Shown in pieces: positions 59,441 through 64,000 of a DNA stretch of 64,000 nucleotides. How positions within the stretch are numbered: the stretch's first letter is position 1; each line of letters begins with the position of its first letter. A model generated the notes under the pieces. The model worked only from the letters and a program-made list of their open reading frames with translations. It searched no databases and was not told the origin of the DNA. A program made the position numbers and the translations under genes. The DNA is from M3007 sp046299435 (GTDB taxonomy: Bacteria > Bacteroidota > Bacteroidia > Chitinophagales > Saprospiraceae): contig JBKBIC010000002.1 in NCBI GenBank assembly GCA_046299435.1, positions 1 to 64,000 of the forward strand, read 5' to 3'.

Positions 59441-60607
59441 ATGATTTCAGCAACATATCCGGGCAGCATCGCCCAGTCTTTCGAGCAAAATTTTGGTCGC
59501 AAGCCCGCGCTCGTCGTGCGGGCACCGGGCCGCATCAACCTCCTCGGCGAACACACCGATTACAACGAAGGCTGGGTACTGCCGGCGGCGATTGACCGTG
59601 CCATTTGGTTGGCCGTCGCGCCGCGCACCGACGCGGCACTGCACCTCGTGGCGCACGATTTGGGCGAAAAATACACTAGCTCGCTGCACCAATTGGAAAA
59701 ATCTGGCCGGGGCTGGCCGGACTATTTGCTCGGTGTTTTTCACGTCTTGCAACAGGAAAATTTGCCCGTCGAGGGCATGGATGTGCTGTTCGGCGGAGAC
59801 ATCCCGGTCGGCGCGGGCCTGTCGTCGTCGGCAGCATTGGAGGGCGGTATGTTGTTCGCAATCAACGAGTTGCACGGCTTCGGCCTCGAACGCCCGCAGC
59901 TGGCACGGCTTGCCCAGCGCGCCGAAAACGAGTTCGTCGGCATGAACTGCGGCATCATGGATATGTATGCCTCGCTCATGGGCCGGGCCGGGCATTTCCT
60001 GCGGCTGGACTGCCGGACGCTGGCAACCGAGTACGCGCCGTTCGATGCGCCCGATTGGTCGTTCGTGCTCTGCGACAGCGGCGTGAAACACGCGCTCGTG
60101 GATTCGGAGTACAACCAACGGCGGCGCGAGTGCGAGGCGGGCGTGGCGATTTTGAGGCGATTTTTTCCCGAAATCCGTAGCCTGCGCGACGTGTCGGAAG
60201 CCATGCTGGATGAGGCGGGCGACGCACTGCCCGAACCCATCCGGGCGCGGTGCCGCTACGTCGTGGCAGAAAACGGGCGCGTGGAAAAAATGTGCATCGC
60301 CCTGAAAAACAACGACTTGCAAACCGTCGGGCAACTGATGTTCGACACCCACGAGGGCCTGCGGACGAGCTACGAGGTGAGCTGCGCGGAGATGGATTTC
60401 CTCGTCGAGGCGGCCCGGCACGACCCGGCAGTGCTCGGTGCCCGGATGATGGGCGGTGGCTTCGGCGGCTGCACACTGAATCTCGTGCGCCATGCCGACG
60501 AAGCCTGTTTTCAAAGCCGGATGCAACAGGCTTTTCGGCAAAAATGGGCACGCGAGCTGGCGTGTTTTTCCGTGCAACTTTCCGACGGCACCAGCCTTTG
60601 CCCATGA
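59441..60607 (+). CDS. galK: Galactokinase
   Basis: 388 aa from ATG 59441. It phosphorylates galactose to galactose-1-phosphate (Leloir pathway). GHMP kinase motifs are VVRAPGRINLLGEHTDYNEG (substrate loop), GGDIPVGAGLSSSAALEG (ATP loop) and MMGGGFGGCTLNLV (motif 3). The catalytic Asp is probably in GMNCGIMDMYASLMG. The leader TTTCTTTGCGG ends 6 nt before the ATG and is a weak promoter match. Other gal genes are not in this window. hflX follows on the same strand. Confidence 0.93.
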   Translation: MISATYPGSIAQSFEQNFGRKPALVVRAPGRINLLGEHTDYNEGWVLPAAIDRAIWLAVAPRTDAALHLVAHDLGEKYTSSLHQLEKSGRGWPDYLLGVFHVLQQENLPVEGMDVLFGGDIPVGAGLSSSAALEGGMLFAINELHGFGLERPQLARLAQRAENEFVGMNCGIMDMYASLMGRAGHFLRLDCRTLATEYAPFDAPDWSFVLCDSGVKHALVDSEYNQRRRECEAGVAILRRFFPEIRSLRDVSEAMLDEAGDALPEPIRARCRYVVAENGRVEKMCIALKNNDLQTVGQLMFDTHEGLRTSYEVSCAEMDFLVEAARHDPAVLGARMMGGGFGGCTLNLVRHADEACFQSRMQQAFRQKWARELACFSVQLSDGTSLCP

Positions 60608-60692
60608 AACCTTTTGCGGCAAGGCCGCGTTGACTGCGGCCAAGTGGCTAATTTCGCCGCCCGAATCAGGGCAAAGCCCACCAAAATCACAC

Positions 60693-61922
60693 ATGGCAAA
60701 AGACTGGAATCTGGGAGAAAAAAACTCCGGCCTCAAACGCGAAGAGGAACACTGCTTGCTCGTCAGCGTCATCACGCCCGAAATCGGCGAGACAGTGGCG
60801 CACGAGCACATGGACGAACTTGAATTTTTGGCGCAAACCGCCGGTGCCGTTACCGTCAAGCGATTCACCCAGCGGCTCAACCACGCCGACCTGCGGACGT
60901 ATGTCGGCAAGGGAAAATTGGAGGAAATCCAACGCTACCTCGAACGCCACGAGGAGGTCAACATGGTCATTTTCGACGACGACCTCACGGGCAAACAAAC
61001 CAACAACATCGAGGAGGCTTTGAAGGTGAAAATCGTGGACAGGTCGTCGCTCATCCTCGACATTTTCGCCAATCGCGCCCAGACGGCGCAGGCCAAAACG
61101 CAGGTCGAACTGGCGCAAATGAAATACCTGCTGCCCCGCCTGCGCGGGCTTTGGACGCACTTGGAGCGGCAGCGCGGCGGCATCGGGATGCGCGGCCCCG
61201 GCGAAACGCAAATCGAAACCGACCGTCGAATCGTGCAAACCCGCATCAAAAACCTCGAAATCAAACTCAAAGAGATTGACAAACAGGCCCAAACGCAGCG
61301 CAAAACGCGCGGCGAAATGATTCGCGTCGCGCTCGTCGGCTACACCAACGTCGGCAAAAGCACACTGATGAACCTGCTTTCAAAATCGGAAGTGCTGGCC
61401 GAAAACAAACTCTTCGCCACGCTTGACACCACCGTGCGGAAGGTCGTTTTTGGCCAAATGCCTTTCCTGCTCAGCGACACGGTCGGGTTCATCCGCAAGC
61501 TGCCGCACCACCTCGTGGAAAGTTTCAAAAGCACCCTCGACGAGGTGCGCGAATGCGACATCCTGCTGCACGTCGTGGATGTGGCGCACCCGCAATTTGA
61601 AGACCACGTCCGCACCGTGCAGGCCACGCTGCAAGACATCGGCGCAGCGGACAAACCGACACTCATGGTGTTCAACAAAGTGGATTTGTATCGAAAAACC
61701 GTGTTCGACGACCTCCTCGACCAAGCCACGCGGCAGGAAATCGAGGCCGATTTGAAGGAACGCCTGCAGCTGGCCTACGGCGAAAACGTCTTCGTCTCCG
61801 CTCACTCAAAAGAGGGCATCGAGGCCCTCCGCGAACGCCTGACGCGCATGATAAAAGAGGAGTACGTCGTGCGCTATCCACATCAGGTAAAAGGCTGGGC
61901 AACAGCGGGTTATGAGGAATAA
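60693..61922 (+). CDS. hflX: Ribosome-associated GTPase HflX
   Basis: 409 aa from ATG 60693. It splits stalled ribosomes, especially after heat stress. The N-terminal HflX domain (residues about 20-190) includes HADLRTYVGKGKLEEI, VDRSSLILDIFANRAQTAQA and RGGIGMRGPGETQIETDRR. The G domain has G1 ALVGYTNVGKSTLMN, G3 LSDTVGFIRKLPHHLVESF and G4 VFNKVDL. The last 13 nt overlap the stop region of the convergent Uma2-type gene. Confidence 0.95.
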   Translation: MAKDWNLGEKNSGLKREEEHCLLVSVITPEIGETVAHEHMDELEFLAQTAGAVTVKRFTQRLNHADLRTYVGKGKLEEIQRYLERHEEVNMVIFDDDLTGKQTNNIEEALKVKIVDRSSLILDIFANRAQTAQAKTQVELAQMKYLLPRLRGLWTHLERQRGGIGMRGPGETQIETDRRIVQTRIKNLEIKLKEIDKQAQTQRKTRGEMIRVALVGYTNVGKSTLMNLLSKSEVLAENKLFATLDTTVRKVVFGQMPFLLSDTVGFIRKLPHHLVESFKSTLDEVRECDILLHVVDVAHPQFEDHVRTVQATLQDIGAADKPTLMVFNKVDLYRKTVFDDLLDQATRQEIEADLKERLQLAYGENVFVSAHSKEGIEALRERLTRMIKEEYVVRYPHQVKGWATAGYEE

Positions 61923-62341
61923 GGTTGTTTCAAAAATTCGTTTAAATCATACCCAATGACATCCGAGAACGATGGATTTTGAAGTACCTCGCCCACGCCG
62001 AGACGATACTTGCGCCACGTTTGGTTGTGATAATTATAGACGAAACCTTCCTCCACTTCGTAGTCTCGCATGAGCTCGACCAATTTCTCGAAATCCTTCC
62101 GAACGCCCGCGCTGGTGGACACCTCGACAAGCACTTTGTTCGTCCCAGTTTTGTTGTCAAAGAGCAAAATGTCGGGTGTCGGACTGGTTTTGCCCTCGTC
62201 AATCATGGTCTCCGTGAACGGCTCATACGGGATTTTGCCTTCCCGATAAAAGAGCTGGCCGAGCGCAGTCATCAGTTTGCCAATGACGCGCTGGTGTGGT
62301 TTCGGTGCGTTTACTCCCATGATAATCGTGTTGTCGAGCAT
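61910..62341 (-). CDS. Uma2-family (PD-(D/E)xK) putative endonuclease
   Basis: 143 aa from ATG 62341. Restriction-endonuclease-like core: PTPDILLFDNKTG (first acidic motif), VLVEVSTSAGVRKDFEKL (E-x-S variant of the second motif) and the helix MRDYEVEEGFVYNY. Uma2 domains are small nuclease-fold proteins spread widely in Bacteroidota and cyanobacteria; their function is unclear and some derive from transposon-linked genes. Its 3' end overlaps hflX by 13 nt. It stands alone. Confidence 0.82.
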   Translation of the reverse strand: MLDNTIIMGVNAPKPHQRVIGKLMTALGQLFYREGKIPYEPFTETMIDEGKTSPTPDILLFDNKTGTNKVLVEVSTSAGVRKDFEKLVELMRDYEVEEGFVYNYHNQTWRKYRLGVGEVLQNPSFSDVIGYDLNEFLKQPYSS

Positions 62342-62388
62342 AATTGGCCGTGAATTTTGAAGGCAAATTTAGCGCAAAAACACCTGAG

Positions 62389-63177
62389 TCAATCTCGTGA
62401 TTGCTCCAAAAACTCCCGCCACCCAGCCAGCAATGCTTCCTCCGAAATGCCGAGCGCAGCCAACAAATCGGCCTTGCGATTGAACGGCAGCTGAGCCAGC
62501 AGTTTCTCGCGGCCAAACCGCTGGTCGAGGTACATGACCACCGAGCCAGACAGCCCATATTTCAGTTTTCCTTTCCAAAAATCGTCCAGCGCGGCGGGGG
62601 CTTTGCCCGATTGGACGGCCAATTTCACCGGAGCCAGCCGCGCCGAATCGCATTGCCCAGAGGCATAAACCGCCAGCCCTTCGACGAACCAATCCAGCCC
62701 CGACACGTCACTGAAATCTGGGCTGGCGTTCAGTTGGCCGTGAAAAACGTGCGCCATCTCGTGGGCGATGAGTTTTTGCACAGCGACTTGGTCGGCCCAG
62801 CGGTGTTCGCAGGATTCGGCATCCCATTTTTTCGGGGCAATGAGGTCGAGTTTCGCCGCCACGCCGCTGGCGACCATCCAACACTCGGATTTGAAATCGG
62901 CCATTTGCCAATCGCGCTGCCATTGCGTGTCCAGCGAGGCGCGGTCGGGGTGCAGGTAAATCTGGAATTTTTGTCGGAACGGCTGCCCGAAAAACTGCTC
63001 CACTGTCGCGTGTGCTTTTTCAAAAATGGGCTGATAAATAGCGAGTTCGGGGCGGTCGGTTTCCTGAAAATGGAGGTCGAAATGTTCGCCTTTGGCGGTT
63101 TGCCAGTCATTGGCCGTTGAAAAATTGGTGCCCAAAAACAGGCAGAGCAGGCTGGCAAAAATGGCGGTGCGTTTCAT
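62389..63177 (-). CDS. Exported gluzincin-type (peptidase MA-like) metallopeptidase
   Basis: 262 aa from ATG 63177 (MKRTAIFASLLCLFLGTNFS), which opens a signal peptide; the frame continues upstream to 63297 but crosses non-coding sequence. The zinc site HEMAHVFHGQ (HExxH) is followed, about 25 residues on, by GLDWFVEGLAVYASG, where the Glu serves as third ligand in gluzincins. The remaining C-terminal helices (LSGSVVMYLDQRF, ALGISEEALLAGWREFL) fit the peptidase-MA family. It is probably a periplasmic peptidase. It is divergent from mnmA. Confidence 0.85.
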   Translation of the reverse strand: MKRTAIFASLLCLFLGTNFSTANDWQTAKGEHFDLHFQETDRPELAIYQPIFEKAHATVEQFFGQPFRQKFQIYLHPDRASLDTQWQRDWQMADFKSECWMVASGVAAKLDLIAPKKWDAESCEHRWADQVAVQKLIAHEMAHVFHGQLNASPDFSDVSGLDWFVEGLAVYASGQCDSARLAPVKLAVQSGKAPAALDDFWKGKLKYGLSGSVVMYLDQRFGREKLLAQLPFNRKADLLAALGISEEALLAGWREFLEQSRD

Positions 63178-63273
63178 TTGGCTTATGAATTTATGGTTGA
63201 GAAATGCCCGCTTGGACAGCCCGCCGCGCCGCGAGGTTGCAACCTTTTGCCCGAAAAAACAGTTGTGGCCGCG

Positions 63274-63281
63274 TACTTTTG
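63274..63281 (+). promoter_or_regulatory. -7 promoter box of mnmA
   Basis: TACTTTTG followed by C, 54 nt before ATG 63336. Confidence 0.6.
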
Positions 63282-63335
63282 CACACTTTTTTACCAAATC
63301 ACGGGGCGACTTTGAATCCCCTTAGTGAACGCACC

Positions 63336-64000
63336 ATGTCAAAATTAGGAAAAGCACTCGTCGCCATGTCTGGCGGCATTGACTCCACGATGACCGCCGT
63401 CCTGCTCCACGAAGAGGGCTGGGAAGTCGTCGGCGTGACCATGAAAACTTGGGATTACGCCACCTCCGGCGGCTCCAAAAAAGAGACAGGCTGCTGCTCG
63501 CTCGACAGCATCAACGATGCCCGCGCGGTGGCCGTGCATCTGGGTTTTCACCACTTCATCGTGGACATCCGGGAGGAGTTCGGCGACTATGTGATTGACA
63601 ATTTTGTGGACGAATACATGGCTGGCCGAACGCCCAATCCCTGCGTCCTTTGCAACACGCACATCAAGTGGAACAGCCTCCTGCGCCGCGCCGATATGCT
63701 TGATTGTCAATTCATTGCGACCGGGCATTACGGCATCATCAACGAACTCGGCGGGCGCAAATACATCACCCGCGCCCGCGATGTGGAGAAAGACCAGTCG
63801 TATGTCCTCTGGGGCCTGAGCCAAGAATGCTTGCACCGGACGCGGATGCCGCTGGGCGTTTTCACCAAGCCCGAAGTACGCGCCATGGCCGCCGAGCGCG
63901 GCTTCGACGACCTGAGCAAAAAAGCCGAGAGCTACGAAATCTGTTTCGTGCCCGACAACGACTACCGAGGCTTCCTGCGCCGCCGCGTGCCGGGGCTGGA
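63336..64000 (+). CDS. mnmA: tRNA 2-thiouridylase MnmA (partial, continues past window)
   Basis: The first 221 codons from ATG 63336 are present; the frame is open at the right edge. It makes s2U34 in tRNA. Visible motifs are the PP-loop SGGIDSTM (usual form SGGVDS), TWDYA, the first catalytic Cys in RTPNPCVLCNTHIKW, the tRNA/ATP region ATGHYGIINE, KDQSYVLWGL and the second Cys in SYEICFVPDNDY. The C-terminal beta-barrel domain is not in the window. It is transcribed from a promoter box 54 nt upstream. Confidence 0.95.
   Translation, partial: MSKLGKALVAMSGGIDSTMTAVLLHEEGWEVVGVTMKTWDYATSGGSKKETGCCSLDSINDARAVAVHLGFHHFIVDIREEFGDYVIDNFVDEYMAGRTPNPCVLCNTHIKWNSLLRRADMLDCQFIATGHYGIINELGGRKYITRARDVEKDQSYVLWGLSQECLHRTRMPLGVFTKPEVRAMAAERGFDDLSKKAESYEICFVPDNDYRGFLRRRVPGL

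Overview
The window is a continuous stretch of a Bacteroidota chromosome, roughly 57-60% GC by eye. The phylum call rests on several things seen in the sequence. One is a protein with a type IX secretion (Por) sorting tail. Genes lack Shine-Dalgarno sequences. At least 14 genes are preceded by the Bacteroidota -7 promoter element TAnnTTTG (variants TACTTTTG, TACCTTTG, TACATTTG, TATTTTTG, TATCTTCG). Several genes belong to Bacteroidota-restricted families. The high GC and the gene mix point to Saprospiria-type lineages, but this is inference. No rRNA, tRNA, CRISPR array, prophage or complete insertion sequence is visible.

Layout. 1-4.6 kb: an exported reprolysin-like metalloprotease (cut by the window edge), an exported thioredoxin-fold protein and a cupin, all on the minus strand. 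4.8-11.4 kb (plus): an amidohydrolase-like gene whose 3' half is missing at a poly-C tract, ribosomal protein S1, and an M14 carboxypeptidase. 11.5-16.1 kb: an exported SPOR-like protein, a LysE transporter, an Ig-like lipoprotein and pyrD. 16.2-20.9 kb (mostly minus): an ABA4-like membrane protein with an alpha/beta hydrolase, a 43-aa membrane protein, an SDR, a stand-alone McrB-N-like domain protein, an RluA pseudouridine synthase and the fluoride exporter CrcB. 20.9-27.1 kb (plus): queG, a membrane-anchored endonuclease/exonuclease/phosphatase protein, a lower-GC pair (256-aa unknown plus YoeB toxin), a LpxH-like phosphoesterase and a GH3 enzyme. 27.1-34.4 kb (minus): SLC13 permease, xerD, a small protein, fni (type 2 IPP isomerase) and uvrA. 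34.6-36.8 kb: pheS and a ComEA-like HhH protein. 36.9-39.7 kb: a large T9SS cargo protein. 40-47.2 kb (plus): a helical unknown, an ABC ATPase, fadN, a GNAT acetyltransferase, a relic of a second fadN 3' end, and an O-antigen ligase with TPRs. 47.2-49.6 kb (minus): feoAB. 49.9-64 kb: an M48 lipoprotein, mtaB, a hydrolase, a VanX-type dipeptidase, lptB, YqeY, a conserved Bacteroidota protein, radC, a LytTR regulator, a hydrolase lipoprotein, galK, hflX, a Uma2 nuclease, a gluzincin peptidase and mnmA (cut by the right edge).

Most of this is housekeeping: translation and tRNA modification (rpsA, pheS, queG, mtaB, mnmA, rluA, hflX), DNA repair and recombination (uvrA, radC, xerD), the envelope (lptB, LpxH-like, O-antigen ligase, lipoproteins) and iron and fluoride handling. 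Genes are mostly in short transcription units. Several convergent pairs abut or overlap: 47230/47234, 52121/52128, 54220/54221 and 61910/61922.

I see no clearly undescribed multi-gene system. The points most worth a second look are: the YoeB toxin paired with a 256-aa protein instead of YefM; the fadN 3'-end relic after the GNAT gene; a 123-nt imperfect palindrome before the pseudouridine synthase gene; an intergenic word that has become the coding N-terminus of UvrA and also lies just before xerD; and two tandem hairpins before the Ig-like lipoprotein gene.
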